Positions 8,343 to 17,454 are shown, counted from the first letter of the stretch. The stretch is 64,000 bases of DNA from Streptomyces cucumeris (GCF_024295805.1 NZ_JANCLX010000016.1:120167-184166); one strand, 5' to 3'. Translations and numbers: made by a program. Notes: generated by a model not told the origin, from the letters alone.

Positions 8343-9029
8343 TCAGCCCGTCGCCCGGGTCCTGCCGGTGCCGCCCGCCACATCCGTGGCCCGTTTCACA
8401 TCCGCCCTGCCCGTGCCGTCCCGCTCCGCGACCTTCCACCGGACCGGCCGCTCCGGCGCGCCACCTGTGCCGTACGTCACGGCCGCGGGCTCCATCCCGT
8501 TCGGCACCAGGAACACCTTGCACAGGGTGATCCGCGCGCCCACCGCGAAGTCGTCCGGGTCCTTCCCCGGGCACGCCGCCACCTCGTCGTCGGTGACCAG
8601 CGGCTGGTCATCGGCGCCGCTGCTGTCCTGGAGCCCGGTCGGGGCGTTGAGGAAGGGGTAGTGGAGGGAGTGGTCGCCGGTGTTCTCGAAGCGCATGGTG
8701 ACGTAGTACGGCCGCGCCGTCTGCGTCCGCGTCCCGGACCGCTGCCCCGCCGTCCGCGGACCGGCCGACGTGCCATTCCGCACGCTCACCGCCGTCACCT
8801 CCAGGGTGCCGCGCTGATGGTCGGAACCGCGCTTGTAGGTGACGTGGGTGGGGGTTCCGAGGGAGAGCGTCCGGCCGCCGTCGGCCGCCTGGTGTGCGGA
8901 GCCCGGGGACCGTGCCGCCCCCTTCGCGCCGTCGTCGGCGCAGCCGGTGGCCAGGAGGGCGACGCCGAGGGCGCCGATCGCGCAGGCGACTGCGGTTGCG
9001 GTGCGCATGCGGACCGGTATGTGGTGCAT
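8343..9029 (-). CDS. Secreted lipoprotein, paralogue of the one at 7240-7929
   Basis: A 228-residue protein with a signal segment and a good lipobox (LLATGC, Cys near residue 30). It has a short Ser/Gly/Ala-rich linker. Its beta-rich domain shares with the first copy PYYVTM.F.NTGD.S.HYPFLN.PT, the two Cys of CPGKDPDDFAVG..xTLCK, and a V.Y..G...RPV.WK end. The start ATG at 9029 has GGGGGA seven bases upstream; ATG 9008 is a weaker alternative. The tail after the domain is longer and basic. The two copies probably arose by duplication and now flank the initiator tRNA gene. Confidence 0.75.
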   Translation of the reverse strand: MHHIPVRMRTATAVACAIGALGVALLATGCADDGAKGAARSPGSAHQAADGGRTLSLGTPTHVTYKRGSDHQRGTLEVTAVSVRNGTSAGPRTAGQRSGTRTQTARPYYVTMRFENTGDHSLHYPFLNAPTGLQDSSGADDQPLVTDDEVAACPGKDPDDFAVGARITLCKVFLVPNGMEPAAVTYGTGGAPERPVRWKVAERDGTGRADVKRATDVAGGTGRTRATG

Positions 9030-9322
9030 CGGTGTCCCCCGTTGAGGTCGGTTCGGCTGTACTGCCCCCGGGCGGCGGGCCGTTGGGCGACGCGGCACCG
9101 GGCGGTGGTGGCGGTGGCGCCTCGGTCGGTGGCGCGGGTCGGCGCCTACCCAGGGATCCGGCCAGGATCCCGCACTCCCGTGATCTTCTGTCCGACTCCA
9201 TCATGCGGGTGACAAAATCCCCGTTCCCGTATGTCATCAAGCCACAGCGTGGCTGCTACGCCGCTGTAGCGCGCCGGGGGCCGGACGCGAGGGGTGGGAC
9301 ACACGGTCGTACGGTGACCCGT

Positions 9323-10216
9323 ATGAGCGACCCAGGCGTGACCGACGCGGACGCGGTGGCGGTGCGACGGTTCTGGCAGGACCTCGGACTGCCCGGACTC
9401 ATCGACGTGCACACGCATTTCATGCCCCAGCGGGTACTCGACAAGGTCTGGGCCTACTTCGACGCCGTCGAACCGCTGGTCGGCATCCCCTGGCCCGTCA
9501 AGTACCGCGACGAGGAGGACGAACGGCTCGCGGTGCTGCGCGGCTTCGGGGTACGGGCCTTCACCTCGATGCTCTACCCGCACAAGCCGGACATGGCGGT
9601 GTGGCTCAACCAGTGGGCGGTCGGGTTCGCGGAGCGCACGCCCGACTGTCTGCACACCGCGACCTTCTTCCCCGAGCCGGGCGCCGAGGGCTATGTGCGC
9701 GAGGCGCTGGCGAACGGCGCCCGCGTCTTCAAGGCGCATGTGCAGGTGGGCGGTTACGACCCGGCGGATCCGCTGCTCGACCCGGTGTGGGGGCTGCTCG
9801 CCGAGACCGGTACGCCCATCGTCGTGCACTGCGGTTCGGGCCCGGCGCCGGGCACGTACACCGGCCCGGGACCGGTGGCCGCGGTGCTCGCCCGCCATCC
9901 CCGGCTGCGGCTGATCATCGCGCATATGGGGCTGCCGGAGTACGCGGAGTTCATGACGCTGGCCGAGCGGTACGACGAGGTGCACCTGGACACCACCATG
10001 GTGTTCACGGACTTCATCGAGAAGCGCTGGCCCTTCGCCCCGGCGGACCACGGGCGGCTCGCGGCACTGGGCGACCGGGTGCTCTTCGGCAGCGACTTCC
10101 CCAACATCCCGTATCCCTATGGGCACGCGCTGGAGGTCCTGACCCGGATCGGCCAGGACGAGGACTGGCTGCGCGCGGTCTGCTACGGCAACGCGGCCCG
10201 GCTGTTCGGGATCTGA
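9323..10216 (+). CDS. Amidohydrolase-family (TIM-barrel, ACMSD-like) metal-dependent hydrolase
   Basis: A 297-residue cytoplasmic protein of the amidohydrolase_2 type. Metal-ligand motifs are in order. DVHTHFMP near residue 24 gives the HxH pair. A Lys sits in FKAHVQVGGYDP and a His in PIVVHCGSG. A second His is in IIAHMGLPEY, and the catalytic Asp is in LFGSDFPNIPY near 255. Relatives decarboxylate or hydrolyse small aromatic acids and lactones. The start could be ATG 9323 or GTG 9314; neither has a clear ribosome binding site. A hairpin at 10236-10267 closes the gene. Confidence 0.85.
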   Translation: MSDPGVTDADAVAVRRFWQDLGLPGLIDVHTHFMPQRVLDKVWAYFDAVEPLVGIPWPVKYRDEEDERLAVLRGFGVRAFTSMLYPHKPDMAVWLNQWAVGFAERTPDCLHTATFFPEPGAEGYVREALANGARVFKAHVQVGGYDPADPLLDPVWGLLAETGTPIVVHCGSGPAPGTYTGPGPVAAVLARHPRLRLIIAHMGLPEYAEFMTLAERYDEVHLDTTMVFTDFIEKRWPFAPADHGRLAALGDRVLFGSDFPNIPYPYGHALEVLTRIGQDEDWLRAVCYGNAARLFGI

Positions 10217-10235
10217 GGCCACCGGCGGAGACGCA

Positions 10236-10267
10236 GGGGCCGCCCGCACCCGGGTGCGGACGGCCCC
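10236..10267. terminator. Hairpin between convergent genes
   Basis: Sixteen-base arms 10236-10251 and 10252-10267 pair with one mismatch; the central bases form the loop. It separates the rightward amidohydrolase and the leftward LLM oxidoreductase. Confidence 0.7.
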
Positions 10268-10289
10268 ATGACGCGCCCTCCGCCTCAGC

Positions 10290-11165
10290 TCATCCGCGCA
10301 GCGGCAGCGCCTCGGCCAGCGTGCGCCATGCCTCCAGCGGGATGTCCTCGAAGGTGTTCGCCGTCACCACCTGGACGGCCAGGTGGTCCGCGCCCGCGGC
10401 GAGGAACTCGTCCACCCGGCGCCGGACCGCCTCCGCGTCGCCCAGGGCGAAGACGGATCCGATGAGGCGGTCGCTGCCGCCGTCCTTGAAGTCCTCCTCG
10501 GCGAAGCCCAGCCGCAGCAGGTTGTTGGTGTAGTTGGGCAGCCCCAGGTAGAAGGAGAGATAGTCGCGGGCGGTGGCGCGGGCGCGCTCCAGGTCCGTGT
10601 CCAGTACGACCTTGAGCTCGGGGGCGAGCAGGGCCTCGCTCCCCAGGGTCTCCCGGGCCGAGGCGGTGAACTCGGGGGTGACGAGGTACGGATGTGCGCC
10701 GGCGGCGCGGTCGCGCGACAGCTCCAGCATCTTCGGGCCGAGGGCGGCCAGGACGCGGCGGGAGGCGGGCACCGGGGTCGGCGCCGAGTCCAGCGCGGTC
10801 AGATAGTCCCGCATCGCGGAGTACGGGCGTGCGTACCGCTCGACCATCGTCCCGTGGCTCACCCCGAGTCCCAGCAGGAAGCGGCCCTCATGGCGGGCGT
10901 CGATCGCGGCGTAGCGCTCGGCCACGTAGCCGGGCTCGTGGTCCCAGATGCTGAGGATGCCGGTGGCCACGGTGAGGCGGGAGGTCGCGTCCAGCAGGAA
11001 CGCGGCCTCGTCGGGGCCGGGGCTGCCGCCGAGCCAGAGCGCGCCGTAGCCGAGCTCGTCCACTTCCGCCGCCGCCTCCCGGACCCGTGGGTGATTCGCG
11101 GGGTCGGTGGAGTGCAGTGCGCCGGTCCAGACGCCGATGGTGCCGAGTGCGGGATGAGATGCCAT
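10290..11165 (-). CDS. LLM-class (luciferase-like) F420-dependent oxidoreductase
   Basis: A 291-residue TIM-barrel protein of the luciferase-like monooxygenase superfamily, close to the actinobacterial F420-type subgroup. IGVWTGALH opens strand 1. LWLGGSPGPDEAAF and TVATGILSIWDHEP follow, then RFLLGLGVSHG, the usual phosphate or flavin-binding loop, near residue 105. FMN or F420 use cannot be settled by eye, but the absence of an obvious FMN reductase nearby and the host favour F420. The start is the ATG at 11163-11165 with weak ribosome binding; the longer frame overlaps the regulatory repeats of the divergent response regulator. Confidence 0.8.
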   Translation of the reverse strand: MASHPALGTIGVWTGALHSTDPANHPRVREAAAEVDELGYGALWLGGSPGPDEAAFLLDATSRLTVATGILSIWDHEPGYVAERYAAIDARHEGRFLLGLGVSHGTMVERYARPYSAMRDYLTALDSAPTPVPASRRVLAALGPKMLELSRDRAAGAHPYLVTPEFTASARETLGSEALLAPELKVVLDTDLERARATARDYLSFYLGLPNYTNNLLRLGFAEEDFKDGGSDRLIGSVFALGDAEAVRRRVDEFLAAGADHLAVQVVTANTFEDIPLEAWRTLAEALPLRG

Positions 11166-11254
11166 GCCCGGGGAACCTGATGATCCTTTCGAGAAATTCC
11201 CCCTGTGGTCCGTTCGGACCACGCGGGGCGGGCCAGGGGCATCCCGGGACCCTC

Positions 11255-11309
11255 TTCTCAGCCTCCTCTTTCTCAGGCTCCTCACAGAATGCCGAAAGGG
11301 ATCTCTCAG
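11255..11309 (+). promoter_or_regulatory. TCTCAG direct repeats upstream of the two-component operon
   Basis: TTCTCAGCCTCCTC (11255-11268) is repeated 13/14 as TTCTCAGGCTCCTC (11270-11283), a 15-base period, and a third TCTCAG lies at 11304-11309. Tandem direct repeats spaced by about one and a half helical turns are typical binding sites of OmpR/PhoB-type regulators. The spacing suggests autoregulation by the downstream gene. A short dyad CCCACA/TGTGGG sits just before the start codon. Confidence 0.5.
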
Positions 11310-11332
11310 ACGGGTCCCACAAGCTGTGGGCC

Positions 11333-12070
11333 ATGATGGCGACCCCGCCCGCTGGGCGTACCGAGCTGCTGCGTCCCGACGGGAGCCCCGTGCGGGTGCT
11401 GGTGGTGGACGATGAATCGGCCCTCGCCGATCTGCTGTCGATGGCCCTGCGCTACGAGGGCTGGGAGGTGCGCACCGCGAGCGACGGCGCCGAGGCGGTG
11501 CGGACCACCCGCGAGCTGCGGCCCGACGCGGTGGTCCTGGACATCATGCTGCCGGACATGGACGGGCTGGCGGTGCTGGGACGGCTGCGCAGGGAGCTGC
11601 CGGAGGTCCCGGTGCTGTTCCTGACCGCCCGGGACGCGGTCGAGGACCGGATCGCCGGGCTGACGGCGGGCGGCGACGACTACGTGACCAAGCCGTTCAG
11701 CCTGGAGGAGGTCGTCGCCCGGCTGCGCGGTCTGCTGCGCCGGTCGGGGGCAGCCGCGGCGCGCGCGGAGTCGGTGCTCGCCGTCGGTGACCTGGTGTTG
11801 GACGAGGACAGTCACGAGGTGTCGCGCGGGGGCCAGGAGATCCACCTCACCGCGACCGAGTTCGAGCTGCTGCGCTATCTGATGCGCAACCCCCGGCGGG
11901 TGCTCAGCAAGGCGCAGATCCTCGACCGGGTCTGGAGCTATGACTTCGGCGGTCAGGCCAATGTCGTCGAGCTGTACATCTCCTATCTGCGGCGGAAGAT
12001 CGACGCGGGACGGAGCCCGATGATCCACACCCGGCGGGGAGCCGGGTACCTGCTCAAGCCGGGGGAGTAG
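11333..12070 (+). CDS. OmpR/PhoB-family response regulator
   Basis: A 245-residue two-domain regulator. The receiver domain (about 20-135) has the acidic pair DDE, the phosphoacceptor Asp70 in VVLDIMLPD, Thr in FLTAR and the Lys of TKPFS. A winged-helix DNA-binding domain follows (about 150-240), with HEVSRGGQEIHLTATEFELL and the C-terminal hairpin IHTRRGAGYLL. Two ATGs in tandem (11333, 11336) can start it. It is followed after four bases by its sensor kinase. It resembles the actinobacterial TrcR/MprA branch, but a specific orthologue cannot be named. Confidence 0.92.
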   Translation: MMATPPAGRTELLRPDGSPVRVLVVDDESALADLLSMALRYEGWEVRTASDGAEAVRTTRELRPDAVVLDIMLPDMDGLAVLGRLRRELPEVPVLFLTARDAVEDRIAGLTAGGDDYVTKPFSLEEVVARLRGLLRRSGAAAARAESVLAVGDLVLDEDSHEVSRGGQEIHLTATEFELLRYLMRNPRRVLSKAQILDRVWSYDFGGQANVVELYISYLRRKIDAGRSPMIHTRRGAGYLLKPGE

Positions 12071-12074
12071 GGAC

Positions 12075-13664
12075 GTGGTGCGCCCCGGTCCAGCGGCCGG
12101 TACGGACGGCCCGGCCCGCTCGCGGGACCGCTGTCGTCGCTGGTCGCTGCGGACCCGTCTGGTGGTCTCGTCCGTCGTGCTGATCGCGGTCGTCTGCGCG
12201 GTGATCGGCACGGTCACCACGATCGTTCTGCGGTCCTACCTCCAGGGCCAGGTGGACGATGAACTGCGCGCCTCGGTCGGGCGCTTCATGAACCGGCCCG
12301 GTCAGCACGCCCCTGACGACCTGCTGTTCATCGCCTCCCCCGGTCAGCCCATCGGCACCGTCGGCGGGCGCTACGACGACCGGGGCGCCATCGTCCAGGC
12401 GGGCCGGAGCAATGACACACCGATCACCGCGGACCTCGACCCCAGCAGCAGGGTGGACGCGCTGTCCGGCGGACAGACGCGCGCGCTCGGGACCGTGGCG
12501 CGGGACGGACGCGTGCACACCGTCGCACTGCCCGGCCTCGGCGACTACCGCGTGATCGCCCAGCCGGAGGATGTGCGGGACGGGTTCGTGCTGGCCTTCC
12601 CGATGCGCCAGACGCAGCAGACCGTCAACACCCTCATCCTGGTGGAGGTCTGTGTGACCGCCGCCGGACTGGTCGCGGCCGGGATCGCCGGTGCCGCGAC
12701 CGTCGGCATATCGCTGCGCCCGCTGCGCCGGGTGGCCGCGACCGCGACCCGGGTCTCCGAACTCCCGCTGCACAGCGGTGAGGTCGCGCTGCGCGAACGG
12801 GTGTCGCCCTCCGAGGCCGATCCGCGGACCGAGGTCGGACAGGTGGGCGCGGCGCTCAACCGCATGCTCGGACATGTGGAGTCGGCGCTCGCGGCGCGGC
12901 AGGAGAGCGAGACCCGGGTCCGGCAGTTCGTCGCCGACGCCAGTCATGAGCTGCGGACACCGCTCGCCTCGATCCGCGGCTACGCCGAGCTGACCAGGCG
13001 CGGCCGGGAGGAGATCGGACCGGACACCCGGCACGCCCTCGGCCGGGTGGAGTCGGAGGCCGGGCGGATGACCCTCCTCGTCGAGGATCTGCTGCTGCTC
13101 GCCCGGCTCGACGCGGGACGTCCGCTGGAGTGCGCGGAGACCGATCTCTCGCCCCTGGTGGTGGACGCTGTGAGCGACGCCCGCGCGGCTGGTGCCGACC
13201 ATGCGTGGCGGCTGGAGCTGCCCGATGAACCGGCGGTCGTCCACGGTGACGGCCCCCGGCTGCACCAGGTGCTCGTCAACCTGCTCGGCAACGCCCGTAC
13301 GCACACCCCGGCCGGGACGACGGTCACGGCACGGGTGCTGCCGCGCGGCGTCGGTACGGCGGATACGGCCTCCGCGGCCCGGCCCCCGTACGTCTCACTG
13401 GAGATCGAGGACAACGGACCGGGTATCCCGCCCGATTTGCTGCCGCATGTCTTCGAACGGTTCGCGCGCGGTGACGCCTCGCGTTCGAGGTCGGCGGGCA
13501 GTACGGGGCTGGGGCTGGCCATCGTGCAGGCGGTGGTGACGGCGCACGGCGGCACGGTGACGGTGACGAGCGTCCCGGGGCGCACGGTGTTCGGCATCCA
13601 TCTGCCCGTGCTCCCGTCCCCGCGGCGGATCGCTCTCCAGGGCTCTGACCAGCGGTCCGGTTAG
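12075..13664 (+). CDS. Membrane histidine kinase, partner of the upstream regulator
   Basis: A 529-residue sensor kinase. The first membrane helix is at about residues 28-52, an extracytoplasmic sensor stretch runs to ~190, the second helix follows at ~190-215, then a HAMP linker. The DHp helix has His291 in FVADASHELRTPL. The ATPase domain has the N-box LHQVLVNLLGNARTHTPAG, G1 DNGPGIP and G2 GSTGLGLAIV. The GTG start lies four bases after the regulator stop, with the ribosome binding site overlapping that stop, so the pair is co-translated. The signal is unknown. The next genes on the strand are glycosyltransferases. Confidence 0.92.
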   Translation: MVRPGPAAGTDGPARSRDRCRRWSLRTRLVVSSVVLIAVVCAVIGTVTTIVLRSYLQGQVDDELRASVGRFMNRPGQHAPDDLLFIASPGQPIGTVGGRYDDRGAIVQAGRSNDTPITADLDPSSRVDALSGGQTRALGTVARDGRVHTVALPGLGDYRVIAQPEDVRDGFVLAFPMRQTQQTVNTLILVEVCVTAAGLVAAGIAGAATVGISLRPLRRVAATATRVSELPLHSGEVALRERVSPSEADPRTEVGQVGAALNRMLGHVESALAARQESETRVRQFVADASHELRTPLASIRGYAELTRRGREEIGPDTRHALGRVESEAGRMTLLVEDLLLLARLDAGRPLECAETDLSPLVVDAVSDARAAGADHAWRLELPDEPAVVHGDGPRLHQVLVNLLGNARTHTPAGTTVTARVLPRGVGTADTASAARPPYVSLEIEDNGPGIPPDLLPHVFERFARGDASRSRSAGSTGLGLAIVQAVVTAHGGTVTVTSVPGRTVFGIHLPVLPSPRRIALQGSDQRSG

Positions 13665-13747
13665 GTACGGCCGAGGGCTCGCGGACTCACAGGCGGTCCA
13701 CAGGGCGACCACACGGCCGTGACAGCGCCGCTGGCGAATGTCGAACC

Positions 13748-15208
13748 ATGCGAACCGACACCTCTCCCTTCCCGCCCGGCCCTCCCGGGCCCCCGGGACC
13801 GTCCGGGTACTCGGGACCGTCCGGGCCCTCCGGATCTCCCGGGCTTCCGGGGGCGACGTCCGGAACCCCTCTCGCCACCCTGCCCGCCCGTGGCCCGGTG
13901 GCGGTCGCCGGGGACCGGCCGGTGCTCGACGTCGTCGTTCCCGTCTACAACGAGGAGGCGGATCTCGAGCGCTGTATCTGGCGGCTCTGCGACCACCTGG
14001 TGCGCACCTTCCCCTACCGCTTCCGGATCACCATCGCTGACAACGCCAGTACGGACCGCACCCCCGAGATCGCGGCCCGCCTCGACGACACGCTCGACGA
14101 GGTCACGGCGGTCCGGCTGGAGCAGAAGGGGCGGGGGAGGGCGCTGCGCACCGTGTGGTCGCTGTCCGACGCGCCCGTACTGGCCTATATGGACGTCGAT
14201 CTGTCGACCGACCTCAACGCGCTGCTGCCGCTGGTCGCCCCGCTGATCTCCGGCCACTCCGACCTGGCGATCGGGTCGCGGCTGGCGCGCAGTTCGCGCG
14301 TGGTGCGCGGGCCCAAGCGGGAGTTCATCTCGCGGGCGTACAACCTGATCCTGCGCGGCAGTCTGGCCGCCCGCTTCTCGGACGCGCAGTGCGGGTTCAA
14401 GGCGATCCGCAAGGACGTCGCGGAGCGGCTGCTGCCGCTGGTCGAGGACTCCGGCTGGTTCTTCGACACCGAGATGCTGGTGCTGGCCGAACGGGCCGGA
14501 CTGCGGATCCACGAGGTGCCGGTGGACTGGGTCGACGACCCCGACAGCACCGTGCACCTGGTGCGCACCGCCACCGATGACCTCAAGGGCGTCTGGCGGG
14601 TGGGGCGTGCGCTGGCGACGGGCGCGCTGCCGCTGGACCGGGTGCGCCGTCCCTTCGGGGACGATCCGCGCGACCGCGAACTGAGCGGCGTGCCGGGCGG
14701 ACTGCCCCGTCAGCTCGTCGGGTTCTGTGTGGTGGGTGTGCTCAGCACACTGGTCTACCTGCTGCTGTACTCCGCCTTCCGGCTCGGCGCCGGTCCGCAG
14801 ACGGCCAACGCGCTGGCACTGCTGGTATCCGCGCTCGGCAATACCGCAGCCAACCGGAGGCTCACCTTCGGGGTGCGCGGACGGGACCGGGCGGTGCGCC
14901 ACCAGGCGCAGGGGCTGGTGGTGTTCGGCATCGGACTCGCGCTGACCAGTGGTTCGCTGGCGGCGCTCGCGGCCGCGCCCGGCACCCCCGCGCACGGCAC
15001 CGAACTGGCCGTGCTGATCGCGGCGAACCTCGCCGCGACCGTGCTGCGCTTCCTGCTCTTCCGGGCCTGGGTCTTCCCGTCGGACCGCGAACGCGAACGG
15101 GACCGAGACCGCGAGCGCGACCGCGACCGCGACCGCGATCGGGACCGGGACCGGGACCGGGACCGTGTGAGCGCCGCCGGCCACACCCACCCGGGGGACC
15201 ACCGATGA
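13748..15208 (+). CDS. GT2 polyprenyl-phosphate sugar synthase fused to GtrA domain
   Basis: A 486-residue membrane protein. The N-terminal ~45 residues are collagen-like, with Gly at every third position and many Pro. A family-2 glycosyltransferase of the dolichyl-phosphate glucosyl/mannosyltransferase type follows, with VVVPVYNEEADLERC near residue 61, ADNASTDRT, and the DxD motif in MDVDLSTD near 153. The C-terminal GtrA-like part (about 320-450) has four helices. The last ~30 residues before the end are fourteen Asp/Glu-Arg dipeptides. It probably makes a lipid-linked hexose and flips it. The stop overlaps the next start (ATGA), pointing to coupled use of the lipid-linked sugar by the GT39-like protein. 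Confidence 0.88.
   Translation: MRTDTSPFPPGPPGPPGPSGYSGPSGPSGSPGLPGATSGTPLATLPARGPVAVAGDRPVLDVVVPVYNEEADLERCIWRLCDHLVRTFPYRFRITIADNASTDRTPEIAARLDDTLDEVTAVRLEQKGRGRALRTVWSLSDAPVLAYMDVDLSTDLNALLPLVAPLISGHSDLAIGSRLARSSRVVRGPKREFISRAYNLILRGSLAARFSDAQCGFKAIRKDVAERLLPLVEDSGWFFDTEMLVLAERAGLRIHEVPVDWVDDPDSTVHLVRTATDDLKGVWRVGRALATGALPLDRVRRPFGDDPRDRELSGVPGGLPRQLVGFCVVGVLSTLVYLLLYSAFRLGAGPQTANALALLVSALGNTAANRRLTFGVRGRDRAVRHQAQGLVVFGIGLALTSGSLAALAAAPGTPAHGTELAVLIAANLAATVLRFLLFRAWVFPSDRERERDRDRERDRDRDRDRDRDRDRDRVSAAGHTHPGDHR
15083..15166 (+). repeat. Fourteen-copy hexanucleotide coding repeat (Asp/Glu-Arg)
   Basis: Fourteen tandem six-base units of the form GACCGN or GAACGN encode the charged tail of the GtrA fusion protein. 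The right half is most uniform. Copy number is expected to vary between strains. Confidence 0.85.
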
Positions 15209-17430
15209 CCACCTCCTACGACCAGCGACAGATCGGTCCCGCCATGCCACCCCCCGAAGCCACCCCCGAAGCCACCCCTGATGCCGCCACGCCCCGTACG
15301 GACGACCCGCGGTGGGCGCGCCCCGCGCTGTGGGCCCTGCTGGCGGTGACCGCCGCGCTCTACCTGTGGAGCCTGGGCGCCTCCGGCTACGCCAACCAGT
15401 TCTACTCGGCGGCCGCCCAGGCGGGCGGTGAGAGCTGGAAGGCGTTCTTCTTCGGCTCGTCCGACGCGGCGAACTCCATCACTGTCGACAAGCCCCCGGC
15501 CGCGCTGTGGCCGATGGCGCTCTCGGTGCGGCTCTTCGGGCTGAGTTCCTGGGCGATCCTCGTCCCCGAGGCGCTGATGGGCGTGGCCACGGTCGGGGTG
15601 CTGTACGCGGCCGTCCGGCGCAGGTCCGGTGCGGTCGCCGGGCTCATCGCGGGTGCGGTGCTGGCGGTCACCCCGGTTGCGGCGCTGATGTTCCGCTTCA
15701 ACGACCCCGACGCGCTGCTGTGTCTGCTGATGGTCACGGCGGTGTGGTGCGTGCTGCGCGCGCTGGAGGACGCGCGGACCAAGTGGCTGGTGCTGGCCGG
15801 GGTCTGCTTCGGTCTCGGCTTCCTGACCAAGACGCTCCAGGCGTGGCTGATCCTGCCGCCGCTGGCGCTGGTGTACCTGGTGTGCGCGCCGACCGGGCTC
15901 GGCCGCCGGATCCGGCAACTGCTGCTGTCCGGGGCCGCGATGGTGGCCGCCGGCGGATGGTGGGTCGCGATCGTCGAGCTGTGGCCCGCGTCCTCGCGCC
16001 CGTACATCGGCGGCTCGCAGGACAACAGCTTCCTGGAGCTGACCTTCGGCTACAACGGCCTGGGGCGGATCAACGGCAACGAGACCGGAAGCGTCGGCGG
16101 CGGCGGACGCGGTCCTGGTGGCGGTGGCGGGGGCGGTATGTGGGGCGAGACCGGTATCGACCGGCTCTTCGGCTCCGATATGGGCGGTCAGATCGCCTGG
16201 CTGCTGCCCGCGGCGTTCATCCTGCTGGTGGCGGGGGTCTGGCTGACCCGGCGGGCCGCGCGGACCGACGTGTGGCGGTCGGCGTTCCTGGTGTGGGGCG
16301 GAGCGCTGCTGATGACGTTCGTCATCTTCAGCTTCATGTCCGGGATCTTCCACCAGTACTACAACGTGGCGCTCGCGCCGTACATCGCGGCGATCGTCGG
16401 CATGGGGGCGGCCCTGCTGTGGGAGCGGCGGTCCTCCGGGGCACTGGCTCCGGCGGTGCTCGCGGTCACGGTGGCGGTGACGGCCGTCTGGTCGTACGTC
16501 CTGCTGGGGCGGTCCGCGGACTGGTACCCGTGGCTGCGCTGGGTGGTGCTGGCCGGTGGTCTGGTGGCCGCGGTCGGGCTGCTGTGGACGACCCGGCTGG
16601 GGCGCGGTGCGGCGCTGGGCGTGGCCGGACTCGGTCTCGCCGTGGCGCTGGCCGGACCGGTGGCCTACACGCTGCAGACGGTGGACACCCCGCACAACGG
16701 CTCGATCGTGACGGCCGGTCCCGCGGTGTCGGGCGGCCGGGGCGGACCCGGCTTCGGGCCCGGCGGCGGCCGTCCCGGGGGCGGCTTCCCGGGCGGTCCG
16801 CCGGGGATGGCGGGCGGTCAGCAGGGCCAGAACCAGGGCGGCCAGGGCCAGCCGGGTCAGGGCGGCCAGAACGGCGGGATGCCAGGCGGCGGCTTCCCCG
16901 GCGGTACGCCCCCGCAGAACGGCAACGGCAACGGCAACGCCAACGGCAGCACCCCGGGCGCGAACGGGCAGCAGGGCGGCCCGGGTATGCAGCGCGGCGG
17001 CGGCAAGACCGGTGGCCGGGGCGGCGGTATGGGCGGCGGCATGGGCGGACTGCTCAACGGCAGCCAGGTCAGTGCGAAGGCCAAGGCCGCGCTGGTGAAG
17101 GACGCCGACGACTACACCTGGGCCGCGGCGGCGATCGGCTCGCAGAACGCCGCCGGCTACCAACTGGCGACCGAGAAGCCGGTGATGGCCATCGGCGGCT
17201 TCAACGGCAGCGATCCCTCGCCGACCCTCGCCCGGTTCAAGGAGTATGTGAAGCAGGGGAAGATCCACTACTTCATCACCTCCGGCACCGGGAGGGGCGG
17301 TGGCCCCGGTGGCCCCGGCGGTCGCAGCTCGGGTACCTCCTCGCAGATCACCTCATGGGTCGAGAGCACCTTCAGGAAGGTCACCGTCGGTGGCAGCACC
17401 CTCTATGACCTGACCTCGCCCCGGACCTAA
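15205..17430 (+). CDS. ArnT/PMT-like membrane glycosyltransferase (GT39/GT83 type)
   Basis: A 741-residue polytopic protein with about 12 membrane helices. The first long extracytoplasmic loop has the expected acidic motif region (NSITVDKPPAALWP near residues 91-104), where lipid-phosphate sugar transferases keep their catalytic Asp. FNDPDAL lies in a later loop near 170. Two Gly-rich low-complexity stretches are present: about 295-312, and about 510-620 with PGGG, GGQ and NGNGN repeats. A small soluble domain follows (about 630-741, with KPVMAIGGFNGSDPSPTLARF). It probably transfers a sugar from the polyprenyl carrier made by the overlapping upstream gene to a cell-surface acceptor. Confidence 0.85.
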   Translation: MTTSYDQRQIGPAMPPPEATPEATPDAATPRTDDPRWARPALWALLAVTAALYLWSLGASGYANQFYSAAAQAGGESWKAFFFGSSDAANSITVDKPPAALWPMALSVRLFGLSSWAILVPEALMGVATVGVLYAAVRRRSGAVAGLIAGAVLAVTPVAALMFRFNDPDALLCLLMVTAVWCVLRALEDARTKWLVLAGVCFGLGFLTKTLQAWLILPPLALVYLVCAPTGLGRRIRQLLLSGAAMVAAGGWWVAIVELWPASSRPYIGGSQDNSFLELTFGYNGLGRINGNETGSVGGGGRGPGGGGGGGMWGETGIDRLFGSDMGGQIAWLLPAAFILLVAGVWLTRRAARTDVWRSAFLVWGGALLMTFVIFSFMSGIFHQYYNVALAPYIAAIVGMGAALLWERRSSGALAPAVLAVTVAVTAVWSYVLLGRSADWYPWLRWVVLAGGLVAAVGLLWTTRLGRGAALGVAGLGLAVALAGPVAYTLQTVDTPHNGSIVTAGPAVSGGRGGPGFGPGGGRPGGGFPGGPPGMAGGQQGQNQGGQGQPGQGGQNGGMPGGGFPGGTPPQNGNGNGNANGSTPGANGQQGGPGMQRGGGKTGGRGGGMGGGMGGLLNGSQVSAKAKAALVKDADDYTWAAAAIGSQNAAGYQLATEKPVMAIGGFNGSDPSPTLARFKEYVKQGKIHYFITSGTGRGGGPGGPGGRSSGTSSQITSWVESTFRKVTVGGSTLYDLTSPRT

Positions 17431-17454
17431 TTCCCTGTACGACGTAGAGCGTCG

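Noticed and set aside
14755..17268. An 837-residue open frame antisense to the glycosyltransferase genes
   Set aside because: It is the shadow of two well-recognised proteins and has Arg/His/Gln-rich composition without motifs.
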